Assembly: GCF_052327305.1 (NCBI RefSeq)
Contig: NZ_CP182486.1
Coordinates: forward strand, 2,046,001 to 2,110,000
From: Sphingobium sp052327305
GTDB taxonomy: Bacteria; Pseudomonadota; Alphaproteobacteria; Sphingomonadales; Sphingomonadaceae
Direction of reading: 5' to 3'
DNA length: 64,000 nt
Shown one piece after another: positions 35,622-44,448 of the stretch (positions within the stretch are counted from its first letter, which is position 1; the number at the start of each line of letters is the position of its first letter). Below the pieces are notes generated by a model. The model was not told the DNA's origin. It was given only the letters and a program-made list of their open reading frames with translations, and ran no database searches. The position numbers and the translations under genes are program-made.

Positions 35622-35870
35622 ATGGCCAAGGAAGAACTGCTCGAAATGCGCGGACAGGTGGTGGAGCTTTTGCCCAACGCCATGTTTCGCGTCCGACTGG
35701 AAAATGACCACGAGATTCTCGGTCATACGGCCGGCAAGATGCGCAAGAACCGGATCCGTGTCCTCGTGGGTGACGAGGTTCTCGTCGAACTGACGCCCTA
35801 TGATCTCACCAAGGGCCGCATCACCTATCGTTATATGCCTGGCCGTGGTGGCCCTGGCCCGCAGGGCTGA
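35622..35870 (+). CDS. infA: Translation initiation factor IF-1
   Basis: An 82-residue S1-fold factor binding the ribosomal A site. EELLEMRGQVVELLPNAMFR, the middle of the fold with GHTAGKMRKNRIRVL, and GDEVLVELTPYDLTKGRI are the standard IF-1 core. A short Gly/Pro tail (PGRGGPGPQG) extends it beyond the usual 72 residues, as in some alphaproteobacteria. Stands 36 bases before maf. Confidence 0.97.
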   Translation: MAKEELLEMRGQVVELLPNAMFRVRLENDHEILGHTAGKMRKNRIRVLVGDEVLVELTPYDLTKGRITYRYMPGRGGPGPQG

Positions 35871-35906
35871 GCTTTCGCTCTCCGCCCGCGCCGATAGGGG
35901 GCGCTC

Positions 35907-36491
35907 GTGAAACCAGCTCTCGTCCTCGCATCCACGTCCGCTCGCCGTCGCGATCTTCTGGCGCGCATCGGCGTCGTGCCGGACCGGATTGTCGGCCCGC
36001 ATATCGATGAGTCGCCGCTCAAGGGCGAACTGCCTCGCGTGTACGCGCTGCGTCTGGCCGAAGAGAAGGCGCGCGCGGTCGATCGACGGGACGGCGAGGT
36101 TGTGATCGCCGGCGACACCACGATTGCTTGCGGCCGCATGATCCTGCCTCCCGCTGAGACCCAGGATATCCAGCGCAGCTTGCTTCGTCGCCTCTCCGGA
36201 CGGCGGCACCATGCACTGTCCGCTGTCTGCGTGATTGACGCGGCGGGAAAAGCGCGCCTGCGCCTTGCCGACACCATTGTCGCCTTCAAGCAGCTCACCC
36301 CAGCCGAGATCGAGACTTATATCGTGACCGGCGAAGGCCTGGGCAAAGCGGGGGGCTACGCCATTCAGGGGCAGGCGGAGAGTTGGGTGCGTTTTCTTTC
36401 CGGTAGCCATAGCGGAGTCGTTGGCCTGCCCCTTTTTGAGGCGCGGGCGCTGCTCGCCACCGCAGGCGTTTTTGGAGCCGATCGTGGCTGA
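35907..36491 (+). CDS. maf: Maf-family nucleoside triphosphate pyrophosphatase
   Basis: A 194-residue Maf/YhdE-type enzyme that hydrolyses non-canonical or excess NTPs. It has LASTSARRRDLLARIGV (about 6-22), IDESPLKGELP (about 32), AGDTTIACG (about 68-76) with the catalytic Asp, GLGKAGGYAIQG (about 143-154), and GSHSGVVGLPLFE (about 166-178). The GTG start is 37 bases after infA. Its end overlaps the rng start by 8 bases, as is common for maf-rng pairs. Confidence 0.94.
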   Translation: MKPALVLASTSARRRDLLARIGVVPDRIVGPHIDESPLKGELPRVYALRLAEEKARAVDRRDGEVVIAGDTTIACGRMILPPAETQDIQRSLLRRLSGRRHHALSAVCVIDAAGKARLRLADTIVAFKQLTPAEIETYIVTGEGLGKAGGYAIQGQAESWVRFLSGSHSGVVGLPLFEARALLATAGVFGADRG

Positions 36492-37494
36492 GTGGTTTTA
36501 TGAAGAAGGGATTGGCGAGGCACGCGCCGCGCTCGTCCACAGCGGGCATATCCTCGAGGCACTGATCGAGCGCGAAGGCAATCAGGCGCGTGCAGGTAGC
36601 GTCGTCGGCGGTCGGCTGATCCGCACGCTTATTGTGCGGCGGCGCGGTATTGTGCGGCTGGACAGCGGGGAAGAAGTCCTCATTGAACCTATCCCGCCTA
36701 AAGTCGCGGAAGGCGCTCTCGTCCGTATCGAGATTCTGCGAGAAGCCATCTCCGAACCGGGGCTGGACAATATGCGGGACAAGCTGGCGCGGGGACGCGT
36801 GGCCCCGCCGGGAACCAGCATTGGCCCAGGGCCAAGCCTGCTCCAGCGAATTGGCGCTACTGCTATTCCGATTGTCCCGTGTCCGGCGCATGAGGAGGAC
36901 CGGCTGGAGGCGGCGGGCTGGAGCGAGCTGATGGCCGAAGCGATGACCGGAGAAGTGGGCGGCGAGGATGCCGCGCTGCGTATCTTCGTCACGCCCGCAA
37001 TGACGCTGATCGATGTCGATGGCTCCGCGCCTCCGGCTCAGCTTGGGCCAAAGGGAGCCAAACTCGCGGCGCAGGCGATCAGGCGCATGGGGCTGGCTGG
37101 GTCGGTCGGCATCGATCTGCCGACAATGAACAATAAGGACGAGCGGCTGATTGCCGCCGCCCAGATCGACAAATATCTGCCGCAGCCCTTCGAGCGCACG
37201 GCAGTGAATGGCTTTGGCTTCGTCCAGATTATTCGTCGTCGCGACCGCCCTTCGCTCATGGAGCTTCTGCGTGCCGATCCTGTCCGTGCGGCCAGCATGG
37301 CAGCACTGCGCCGCGCGGAGCGGCATGGCGGCGCGGAAGGCGCGGGCGCGGTGGAGCTTACACTCGCGCCAGCGGTGGTCGCTGACATTCGCGCACATCC
37401 CGACTGGCTAAAGCGCTTGGAGCGGCGTCGTGGCGGTCCGGTTACGCTGCGCGCGGATGCACAGCTGGCCTTGGAGGCGGTTCATGTCGGCTAA
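36484..37494 (+). CDS. rng: Ribonuclease E/G family endoribonuclease, short form
   Basis: A 336-residue RNase G-like protein. The N-terminal S1-type domain starts AEWFYEEGIGEARAALVHSG; the catalytic Mg-binding Asp pair fits TLIDVDG (about 178) and GSVGIDLPTM (about 205). It is much shorter than RNase E or E. coli RNase G and lacks the CPxC zinc-link, so the usual dimer/tetramer contact is missing. I use the GTG at 36484, with GGAG six bases upstream; the frame opens earlier but inside maf. It overlaps yacG by 11 bases. Confidence 0.9.
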   Translation: MAEWFYEEGIGEARAALVHSGHILEALIEREGNQARAGSVVGGRLIRTLIVRRRGIVRLDSGEEVLIEPIPPKVAEGALVRIEILREAISEPGLDNMRDKLARGRVAPPGTSIGPGPSLLQRIGATAIPIVPCPAHEEDRLEAAGWSELMAEAMTGEVGGEDAALRIFVTPAMTLIDVDGSAPPAQLGPKGAKLAAQAIRRMGLAGSVGIDLPTMNNKDERLIAAAQIDKYLPQPFERTAVNGFGFVQIIRRRDRPSLMELLRADPVRAASMAALRRAERHGGAEGAGAVELTLAPAVVADIRAHPDWLKRLERRRGGPVTLRADAQLALEAVHVG

Positions 37495-37660
37495 GGGAAA
37501 GTGCCCCCTCTGCAAGGCATCCAGCGCAGCGGAGTTCGCGCCGTTCTGCTCGCGTGCCTGCCGCGACCGCGATCTGCTGAACTGGCTGGGAGACGCGTAT
37601 CGTGTCCCCGTCGCCTCTCATGACGAGGACAGCGACGTGCTGGCGGAAAGACCCGACTGA
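37484..37660 (+). CDS. yacG: DNA gyrase inhibitor YacG, zinc-binding
   Basis: A 58-residue zinc protein with the YacG four-Cys pattern CPLC (about 7-10) and CSRACRDRDLLNWLGDAYR (about 24 on). E. coli YacG binds GyrB and blocks DNA binding. The ATG at 37484 follows GGAGGC and lies inside the rng end. Confidence 0.92.
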   Translation: MSAKGKCPLCKASSAAEFAPFCSRACRDRDLLNWLGDAYRVPVASHDEDSDVLAERPD

Positions 37661-37767
37661 ACTCTTGCCGATTATGCGCGTCAAAGTTGGTCAATGGGCT
37701 AGACAGAATATCAAAGGCCCGCCTATAGGGCTCGCTCTTCCGGCGCCCTGCGTGGTGCCGATCCCGT

Positions 37768-37843
37768 GCCCGGGTAGCTCAGTTGGTAGAGCATGCGACT
37801 GAAAATCGCAGTGTCGGCGGTTCGACTCCGTCCCCGGGCACCA
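37768..37843 (+). tRNA. tRNA-Phe (GAA)
   Basis: A 76-nt cloverleaf with acceptor GCCCGGG/CCCGGGC, discriminator A and encoded CCA. The anticodon loop CTGAAAA gives GAA, and the T-loop is GGTTCGACTCC. D-loop AGCTCAGTTGGTAGAG is standard. Confidence 0.98.
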
Positions 37844-38007
37844 CATTTCTTCAAATCAAAGACGAAGGCTGTGAACGTTGCGACCTCGGACGCGGCGCCT
37901 GTATGTGCGCGCTCGCCATCTCGCTTTTAGACGCAGGTACTGAACGAGCGTTGGAACGGGATTGTTGAACAAGCATTTTGCTTCGATCGGAGATACTATC
38001 AAGGAAC

Positions 38008-38988
38008 ATGGTCCAAGCGAATGATCTCCTGAGCCAGCCGATCCTGCAGGTCGCTGGCGCTTCGCTCACGATTGGAGCTGTGCTGCGTGCGATCCTGATT
38101 CTGGTCGTGGCGTTGTTTGCGACATGGGCAGTGAAGCGGATCACTCGCCGAATGCAGGTCAGAATTGGCGAGGAAAGCGCTTCGGCAGTGTACATTGGCG
38201 GCCAGGTGGTTCGCTATATCGTGCTGTTCACGGGGCTTGCCATTGCAGTCTCCGCCCTCGGCGTGGATCTCTCGGCGCTCTCCCTTTTTGCAGGCGCGCT
38301 TGGTGTCGGTATTGGTCTGGGACTGCAGGACGTCGTCAAGAACTTCGTTTGCGGCGTCGTTCTCCTGTTCGATCGCAGTATCGAGGTCGGCGATTTCATT
38401 GAGCTGGAAGATGGGACCAATGGAGCGGTGACGTCGATTGGTGCTCGAGCCACCGGCATTGTAACGAACGACAATGTGACGGTCCTCGTCCCCAACGCCA
38501 GCCTGCTGAACGGCAAGCTGACCAACTGGACTCGCAATCGAGCGACGCGGCGTATTCACGTGCCGTTCCACGTAGCGCTCGGTGCGAACAAGGACCTGGT
38601 GAAGCAGGCTGCGCTGGAGGCTGCCAATGCCGTGCCCTTCACGTTGCCAGAGGTCGGTCGGCAGAAATCCCAAGTCTGGCTCGTCGGCTTCGGTGACGCG
38701 TCGCTACGCTTCGAGCTGGTCGTCTGGCCATCGCTCGAAGCCGTGAAGCGTCCAGGAAGTATGATGGCCGCTTATTGCTGGGCGCTCGATGACGCGTTGC
38801 AGAAATACGGCATCGAAATCCCTGTTCCGCAGCAGGAAGTGCGCTTTCGTGGCCCACTGGAAGGCGCTGCGCTTCCTGGCAGAGACGAACGAACGCGTCC
38901 GCCTTCGCATGAGGAACTGGGAGATAGCGGCAATGACGCCGCGATTGAAATCGACACGGCGAGCAAGCCGCGATCAAATGGCGCGTAA
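38008..38988 (+). CDS. MscS-family mechanosensitive channel
   Basis: A 326-residue small-conductance channel protein. Three membrane helices are followed by the pore-lining TM3 (LFAGALGVGIGLGLQDVVKNF, in parts; about 92-112) with the Gly/Ala packing pattern. The MscS beta domain has VGDFIELEDGTNGAVTSIGARAT and VPNASLLNGKLTNWTR (about 160-175), then the alpha/beta vestibule. The C-terminal tail (about 285-326) is acidic and poorly ordered. Frame opens at a TTG (37978); the ATG at 38008 is preferred as normal start. Confidence 0.9.
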   Translation: MVQANDLLSQPILQVAGASLTIGAVLRAILILVVALFATWAVKRITRRMQVRIGEESASAVYIGGQVVRYIVLFTGLAIAVSALGVDLSALSLFAGALGVGIGLGLQDVVKNFVCGVVLLFDRSIEVGDFIELEDGTNGAVTSIGARATGIVTNDNVTVLVPNASLLNGKLTNWTRNRATRRIHVPFHVALGANKDLVKQAALEAANAVPFTLPEVGRQKSQVWLVGFGDASLRFELVVWPSLEAVKRPGSMMAAYCWALDDALQKYGIEIPVPQQEVRFRGPLEGAALPGRDERTRPPSHEELGDSGNDAAIEIDTASKPRSNGA

Positions 38989-39099
38989 ATCGTTTCCGCA
39001 AGAATGGATTTTGGGTCCCTCGCACTGCGACTGAAAGTCGTTTCGAGCGTTTGGCTTGGAAGAGCGCGACGGGGGGCAGCCTGATATGAGCTTTGCTGT

Positions 39100-40875
39100 A
39101 TGACTACACCGCAGTGGCTGTCGATCGGCACACTGATCGGGATGATGGCGTTATTCATTTGGGGGCGCTTCCGCTATGATGTGACGGCCTGTATCGCGTT
39201 GATAGCGGCGTTGGCTCTGGGCATCGTCGCTCCAGAAGATGCATTCACTGGCTTTTCCGATGATATTGTCATCATCGTAGGGTCCGCGCTCGTTTTATCC
39301 GCTGCTGTTCAGCGCTCCGGCATTATCGAAATTCTGCTCGCGTTCGTTTCGAAATATGTGCGGCGCGTGCGGTCGCAATTATTGCTTCTAACGGCATCGG
39401 TGGGAATAGCCTCCGCCCTGGTCAAGAATGTCGGCGCCCTAGCCATGCTCATGCCCGCCGCGCTTCAGATGGCGAAGAAGAACGACACGACCCCCTCGGT
39501 CTTTCTGATGCCGATGGCGTTCGCCTCCTTGCTCGGCGGGCTTATGACGCTGGTTGGCACCTCGCCAAATATCATCGTGAGCCGCGTCCGGGAGGATATG
39601 ACCGGGCAGCCATTCGGAATGTTCGATTATTTCCCGACCGGTTTCGGCCTGTTCTTGGTTGGCCTTTTGTTTCTGCGCTTCGGATATCGCCTGCTACCAC
39701 GAGATCGGCGCGCGGTGCCGAGCCTGGGGGAGGCGCTGGACATCAAGGGATATGTCACCGAAGCGACGATCAGTAATGGCTCACCCGCGATAGGGCAGAC
39801 CGTCAGCGCCTTCGTGAACCGGCACGAGCTGGAAGTCAGCATCAAGACGCTGTTGCGCGACGGAAAGAGCAAGAGGGTGAGGCCGAATGTCCGGCTTCGG
39901 GAAAACGATATCCTGATTCTGAGTGGTCAGCCTGATGCTTTGGAGCGCGTCATTGCGAATGACCATCTAACCCTGGAAGGCGAAGGCCGGGAGATTCCGG
40001 AGGGCAGCGAGCGGGACGAGGTCGGCGTGATCGAAGCCGTCATCAACGCAGACTCCCTCCTCGTCGGCCAGACGGCTGCGCGGCTGCTTTTGCAAGAGCG
40101 CTACGGCGTGAACCTCATTGCCATTTCCCGCGCAGATGAACGGCTTACTCGGCAAATAGGCGCGATCCCGCTTCGCGTCGGCGATGTTGTGGTTTTACAG
40201 GGGCCGCTTTCGCTGCTTCCCGAGCGCCTGTCGCAGTTGGGTGCGCTTCCGCTGGCTGAACGCTCCCTTCGCCTTGGCGTGTCGAAACGGAGCTGGCTGC
40301 CGATCCTTATTTTGGCCATCGCCATGACCGCGACTGCCACTGGCGTTGTACCCGTGGCGGTCGCTTTCTTCGCGGCTGCCGGGGCAGTAGTATTAGTGGG
40401 GTCATTGCCAGTCCGGGAGGCCTACGGATCGGTGGAATGGCCGATCCTTATCATGCTTGGTGCGCTCATTCCCGTGAGTGACTCGCTCCGAACCACCGGC
40501 GCATCGGACATTCTGGCTTCGGGTCTTGCCCACTTCGCCACGTCTCTGCCCCCATGGGGAGCAGTCGCGCTCATTCTTGTGACGGCCATGGCGGTAACGC
40601 CGTTCCTTAATAACGCCGCGACCGTGCTGGTCATGGCGCCGATCGCGGCGGTCTTTGCGAAGGATCTGGGATATCGCCCCGAGGCATTTCTTATCGCGAC
40701 TGCTGTGGGCGCAGGCTGCGATTTCCTCACGCCCATCGGCCATCAATGCAACACGCTGGTCCTGGGGCCGGGAGGCTATCGGTTCAGCGACTATGCCCGC
40801 TTGGGTGCGCCACTTTCGCTGCTTGTCGTAATCGTGGGTACCGGACTCATCATGACGTTCTGGCCTTTGATGTAG
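39100..40875 (+). CDS. SLC13/DASS-type permease with two central TrkA-C (RCK_C) domains
   Basis: A 591-residue membrane protein with the CitMHS/DASS pattern. The N-terminal helices include VKNVGALAMLMPAAL (about 108) and LVGTSPNIIVSRVRE (about 150-164); the second half repeats FLNNAATVLVMAPIA (about 505) and GAGCDFLTPIGHQCN (about 535-549). These two N-x-x-T/P hairpins bind Na+ and substrate in the family. Between the halves (about 205-385) lie two TrkA-C-like domains (ILSGQPDALERV, VVVLQGPLSLLPERL). Related proteins carry sulfate, tricarboxylates or other anions; substrate unknown here. Confidence 0.88.
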   Translation: MTTPQWLSIGTLIGMMALFIWGRFRYDVTACIALIAALALGIVAPEDAFTGFSDDIVIIVGSALVLSAAVQRSGIIEILLAFVSKYVRRVRSQLLLLTASVGIASALVKNVGALAMLMPAALQMAKKNDTTPSVFLMPMAFASLLGGLMTLVGTSPNIIVSRVREDMTGQPFGMFDYFPTGFGLFLVGLLFLRFGYRLLPRDRRAVPSLGEALDIKGYVTEATISNGSPAIGQTVSAFVNRHELEVSIKTLLRDGKSKRVRPNVRLRENDILILSGQPDALERVIANDHLTLEGEGREIPEGSERDEVGVIEAVINADSLLVGQTAARLLLQERYGVNLIAISRADERLTRQIGAIPLRVGDVVVLQGPLSLLPERLSQLGALPLAERSLRLGVSKRSWLPILILAIAMTATATGVVPVAVAFFAAAGAVVLVGSLPVREAYGSVEWPILIMLGALIPVSDSLRTTGASDILASGLAHFATSLPPWGAVALILVTAMAVTPFLNNAATVLVMAPIAAVFAKDLGYRPEAFLIATAVGAGCDFLTPIGHQCNTLVLGPGGYRFSDYARLGAPLSLLVVIVGTGLIMTFWPLM

Positions 40876-40899
40876 CCATCGCTGAGATCGCTCCTGGCT

Positions 40900-41262
40900 T
40901 CAAAGTTCGGGAGAGAGCCCCCGAATGGCGGACGCAATGAGGCGCCCATTGGAGTCGATGAATCGCGGGATGGGGCCGCGTTGTGGCGTGGTGTCGCTGC
41001 CAAGGTTGATTTCCACCTCGTCGATATAGCACCAGCCCCAGCCCTCCGGCGGATCATATCCCTCAATGATGGGATGCTGCGTCGCATGAAAATGCGCGGT
41101 GGCGTGGCGGTTGGGCGAGTCATCGCAACAACCGACATGGCCGCACGTCCGGCATAACCGGAGATGGACCCACCAGCTGCTGTTCGCGAGACATTCTTCG
41201 CAGCCCAGACTGCCGGGAGTGACATGGGCAATCGTGGCCAGATGATCGCAGCCTTCGCTCAT
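40900..41262 (-). CDS. UBP-type zinc-finger protein
   Basis: A 120-residue protein with a ubiquitin-protease-type (UBP/BUZ) zinc finger: C5DH, then CEEC (about 21-24), LRLCRTCGHVGCCDDS (about 35-50), and HATAHFHATQHPII (about 53-66), followed by WCYIDEVE. In bacteria this stand-alone domain is often found beside thioredoxin-reductase-like and redox genes; its ligand is unknown. It is divergent from such genes (41366-44448) across about 100 bases. Confidence 0.88.
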   Translation of the reverse strand: MSEGCDHLATIAHVTPGSLGCEECLANSSWWVHLRLCRTCGHVGCCDDSPNRHATAHFHATQHPIIEGYDPPEGWGWCYIDEVEINLGSDTTPQRGPIPRFIDSNGRLIASAIRGLSPEL

Positions 41263-41365
41263 GGGTCGCTCCTTCGCGCTGATCTGGTTGCTTCTATCAC
41301 TCGCCTCTCATCTGGTGAAAGATTTTGATTGGCTCTCCTCCCGCAAAAATGGGATGCCATGCGCT

Positions 41366-42745
41366 ATGGACCAGGATTTCGATGCGATAATCATTGGCGC
41401 CGGGCAGGCTGGTCCTCCCCTTGCCGGGCGGCTGACGGCTACGGGCATGAAGGTGGCGCTGATCGAGCGGAAGCTGGTCGGGGGCACCTGCGTCAACACA
41501 GGCTGCATGCCCACCAAAGCTCTGGTCGCCAGCGCTTACGCCGCTCATCTGGCGCGCAGGCAGGATCTGGGCATCGTCGCGGGAGACGTCCGCGTCGACA
41601 TGGCAGCGGTCGCTGCGCGGGCGCAAAGAGTGGCGAGCGATGCGCGCGGGCGCAACGAAACATGGCTTGAGGCTATGGAGGGGCTAACCTTGTTCCGGGG
41701 ACATGCCCGGCTGACTGGACCCGGCGCTGTCGCGGTGGATGACAGCGTCTTGCATGCGCCCCGTATCTTTCTCAACGTCGGGGGCAGGGCAAGCGTCCCT
41801 GACATGCCGGGCGTGGGCGATGTTCCGCATCTCGATAATACGGACATGGTGGCGCTCGACAGGCTGCCAGAACATCTCGTCATCGTCGGCGGCAGCTATA
41901 TCGGGCTCGAGTTTGCGCAAATGTTTGCGCGCTTTGGAGCGAGAGTCACTGTCGTCGAACGTGCCCCGAGGCTGATCGCGCGCGAGGATCCGGAAATCTC
42001 GGACATGATCCGCCATATTCTCGAACTGGAAGGCGTGACCGTTCGCACGGATGCCAATTGCATCGCCTTCCGCCCGCACAGCGCTGGCGTGGCGGTCTCG
42101 GTCGATTGCAACAGTGGAGACCCGGAGGTCATTGGCAGCGACATATTGCTCGCAGTCGGTCGCCGCCCCAATACGGACGATCTGGGTCTTGAGACTGCGG
42201 GCGTCAGGATGGACGAGCGCGGCTACATCATCGTCGATGACAAGTTGCAGACAACTGTGAGCGGCATCTGGGCGCTCGGCGACTGCAATGGACGCGGGGC
42301 TTTCACACATACGGCTTATAATGACTACGAGATCATCGCGGCCAATCTTCTCGACGGAGACGATCGCGGAGTGAGCCAGCGTGTTCCGGGCTATGCGCTT
42401 TACACGGATCCACCTCTTGGGCGGGCGGGACTCACGGAGACAGAGGCGCGAGCGAAGGGACATGACGTAATGGTGTCCACACGTCCCATGAGCCGGGTTG
42501 GCCGCGCGGTGGAGAGGGGGGAGACGCTAGGCATGATGAAGATAATTGCCGATCGTGCAACGCGACATATCCTTGGCGCGGCCTTTTTGGGCACCGGGGG
42601 CGATGAGGCGATCCACGGAATTCTCGACACCATGTCTGCGCGCCAGCCGTTCGATACCTTGCGTTGGGCTGTGCCCGTTCATCCCACAGTGTCCGAGCTT
42701 ATCCCGACGCTTCTTGTGGAACTTAACGAAAGTGGCATGCAATGA
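41366..42745 (+). CDS. Mercuric-reductase-like FAD/NAD(P) disulfide oxidoreductase
   Basis: A 459-residue class I pyridine nucleotide-disulfide reductase. The FAD loop is IIIGAGQAGPPLAGRL (about 8-23), and the redox disulfide is GGTCVNTGCMPTKALVAS (about 40-57). VIVGGSYIGLEFAQMF (about 172-187) is the NAD(P) loop, GIWALGDCNGRGAFTH (about 295-310) the second FAD motif, and VPVHPTVSELIPTLL (about 437-451) the C-terminal His-Glu pair. It has no N-terminal HMA domain and no C-terminal vicinal Cys pair (it ends NESGMQ), so mercury reduction is unlikely; another small disulfide or quinone-type substrate is possible. It overlaps the next gene by ATGA. Confidence 0.85.
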   Translation: MDQDFDAIIIGAGQAGPPLAGRLTATGMKVALIERKLVGGTCVNTGCMPTKALVASAYAAHLARRQDLGIVAGDVRVDMAAVAARAQRVASDARGRNETWLEAMEGLTLFRGHARLTGPGAVAVDDSVLHAPRIFLNVGGRASVPDMPGVGDVPHLDNTDMVALDRLPEHLVIVGGSYIGLEFAQMFARFGARVTVVERAPRLIAREDPEISDMIRHILELEGVTVRTDANCIAFRPHSAGVAVSVDCNSGDPEVIGSDILLAVGRRPNTDDLGLETAGVRMDERGYIIVDDKLQTTVSGIWALGDCNGRGAFTHTAYNDYEIIAANLLDGDDRGVSQRVPGYALYTDPPLGRAGLTETEARAKGHDVMVSTRPMSRVGRAVERGETLGMMKIIADRATRHILGAAFLGTGGDEAIHGILDTMSARQPFDTLRWAVPVHPTVSELIPTLLVELNESGMQ

Positions 42746-44448
42746 GCATCGTCGAGGAACGCGGCGCTCAGCTCTTTCCGGTTCTCGATCATGCTCAGAT
42801 TGCCACCGCCGCGCGCTTCGCCAGCGGCCCCGCGCGCCGGTTCGAAGCAGGCGACACGCTCTACTCTATCGGAGCGGAGGGCGAGCCGGCCTGGCTGGTT
42901 CTCGAGGGCTGCATCGAGGCTATCCGTCGGGAGGGGATTTCCGGTGAGGCGCTCATTCACCGGCACGGTCCCGGAGAACTGAGCGGAGAGGTCAATCAAC
43001 TCGCCGGTCGCCCTTCGATGGCCAGCGGGCGTGCCGGTGCTCATGGCTGCCTCGCTTTGCCTTTCGATGCCGCGCACCTGCGCGCGCTAATGGTGGGCGC
43101 CGCCGAACTGGGCGAGACGATCATGCGCGCCTTGATATTGCGCCGCGTAGGCCTCATCGAAGCAGGCGCTGGCTCGATCCTGATCGGCACGCCGGGGTCT
43201 GCGGATCTCCTGCGTGTGCAGAATTTCCTGACTCGCAGCGGCTATCCGCACATGGTGCTCGATGCGAGTGCGGAAGGAGAGGGGCATGATCTGCTGGTAC
43301 ATCTCGGCATAGGCACTGCCGACCTCCCGCTCATGATCTGCCCCAATGGGTCCATTCTCAAGAGGCCGACGGATGCAGAGGTCGCGGCCTGTCTCGGCAT
43401 GGCGGCCACTATCGATCCGGACCGGGTTTATGATGTTGCTATCGTCGGAGGAGGGCCGGCGGGTCTCGCGGCGGCTGTCTATGCCGCATCGGAGGGTCTC
43501 TCGGTGCTGGTGCTCGATGAACGGGCGTTTGGTGGGCAGGCCGGTGCATCCATGCGGATCGAGAATTATCTCGGTTTTCCCACGGGCATTTCAGGGCAGG
43601 CGCTGGCAGGCCGCGCGTTCAACCAGGCACTCAAATTCGGTGCTGAAATGGCCATACCGACCGGAGTCGTCCGTCTTGAATGCGCCCATTCCTGGCCCGG
43701 CGTACACCGCCTCGTGCTCGACGGCGATCGGCGCGTCCAGGCCCGGACCGTGATTATCGCTTCGGGCGCGCGCTATCGCCGGCCAAATATTCCAGGCGTC
43801 GAGGCCTTCGATAATGCCGGCATATCTTACTGGGCCTCTCCAATTGAGGCGAAGCTTGTCGAGGGTCAGGTCGTCGGCCTCATCGGCGGCGGTAACTCGG
43901 CTGGCCAAGCCGCCGTCTTCCTTGCAGCAGGCGTGGAGCGCTTGCATCTCATTGCCCGTCGTCCGCTGGAAGCCACCATGTCGCAATATCTGATCGAGCG
44001 GATTGCAAGCTTGCCAAGCATCGAAGTCCATATCGGTAAGGAGATATCGTCCCTGGAAGGGCCGGGAGACGGCACGATCACAGCGGCCGACTTCAAATGC
44101 CGGACATATGGTGACGTTGTGCGCCATGAAATGAAGCACTTATTCATGTTCATCGGCGCCGATCCCAACGCCGGCTGGACCGAGGGCTGCGTTGCGACTG
44201 ACGCGAACGGTTTCATCGTCACCGGTCGCGACATTCCGACCCAAGGACCAGCGGGGAGCCGACCCGCCCAGCCTCTGGAAACGAGCGTGCCGGGCATTTT
44301 CGCAATCGGCGATGTTCGAGCCGGGTCGACGAAAAGAGTGGCTGCAGCCGTGGGCGAAGGCGCCGCTGTTGTGGCCCAGATCCACCAGTGCTTGCTCGCG
44401 CGCGCGGAGACGCGTCTTCCCGATGCGGTCACTCGCGAACGAAGGTGA
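42742..44448 (+). CDS. Thioredoxin-reductase-like protein with cNMP-binding domain, CxxC lost
   Basis: A 568-residue fusion. Residues about 8-130 form a cyclic-nucleotide-binding-like fold (EAGDTLYSIGAEGEPAWLVLEG, in parts). About 140-215 is a thioredoxin/glutaredoxin-like module (LLRVQNFLTRSGYPHMVLDA). From about 230 it is a thioredoxin-reductase-type flavoprotein (VAIVGGGPAGLAAAVYAASE; FGGQAGASMRIENYLGFP; GLIGGGNSAGQAAVFLA; GIFAIGDVRAGSTKRVA). Where TrxR has the CATC active-site disulfide, this protein reads ISYWASPIEA, with no cysteine. It is coupled (ATGA) to the disulfide reductase upstream. Electron acceptor unknown. Confidence 0.85.
   Translation: MSIVEERGAQLFPVLDHAQIATAARFASGPARRFEAGDTLYSIGAEGEPAWLVLEGCIEAIRREGISGEALIHRHGPGELSGEVNQLAGRPSMASGRAGAHGCLALPFDAAHLRALMVGAAELGETIMRALILRRVGLIEAGAGSILIGTPGSADLLRVQNFLTRSGYPHMVLDASAEGEGHDLLVHLGIGTADLPLMICPNGSILKRPTDAEVAACLGMAATIDPDRVYDVAIVGGGPAGLAAAVYAASEGLSVLVLDERAFGGQAGASMRIENYLGFPTGISGQALAGRAFNQALKFGAEMAIPTGVVRLECAHSWPGVHRLVLDGDRRVQARTVIIASGARYRRPNIPGVEAFDNAGISYWASPIEAKLVEGQVVGLIGGGNSAGQAAVFLAAGVERLHLIARRPLEATMSQYLIERIASLPSIEVHIGKEISSLEGPGDGTITAADFKCRTYGDVVRHEMKHLFMFIGADPNAGWTEGCVATDANGFIVTGRDIPTQGPAGSRPAQPLETSVPGIFAIGDVRAGSTKRVAAAVGEGAAVVAQIHQCLLARAETRLPDAVTRERR

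Noticed and set aside
33990..36410. 806-codon minus-strand frame
   Set aside because: Spans bioD, bioA, infA and part of maf in the opposite direction; those four genes are unmistakable, so the long frame is a codon-usage shadow.
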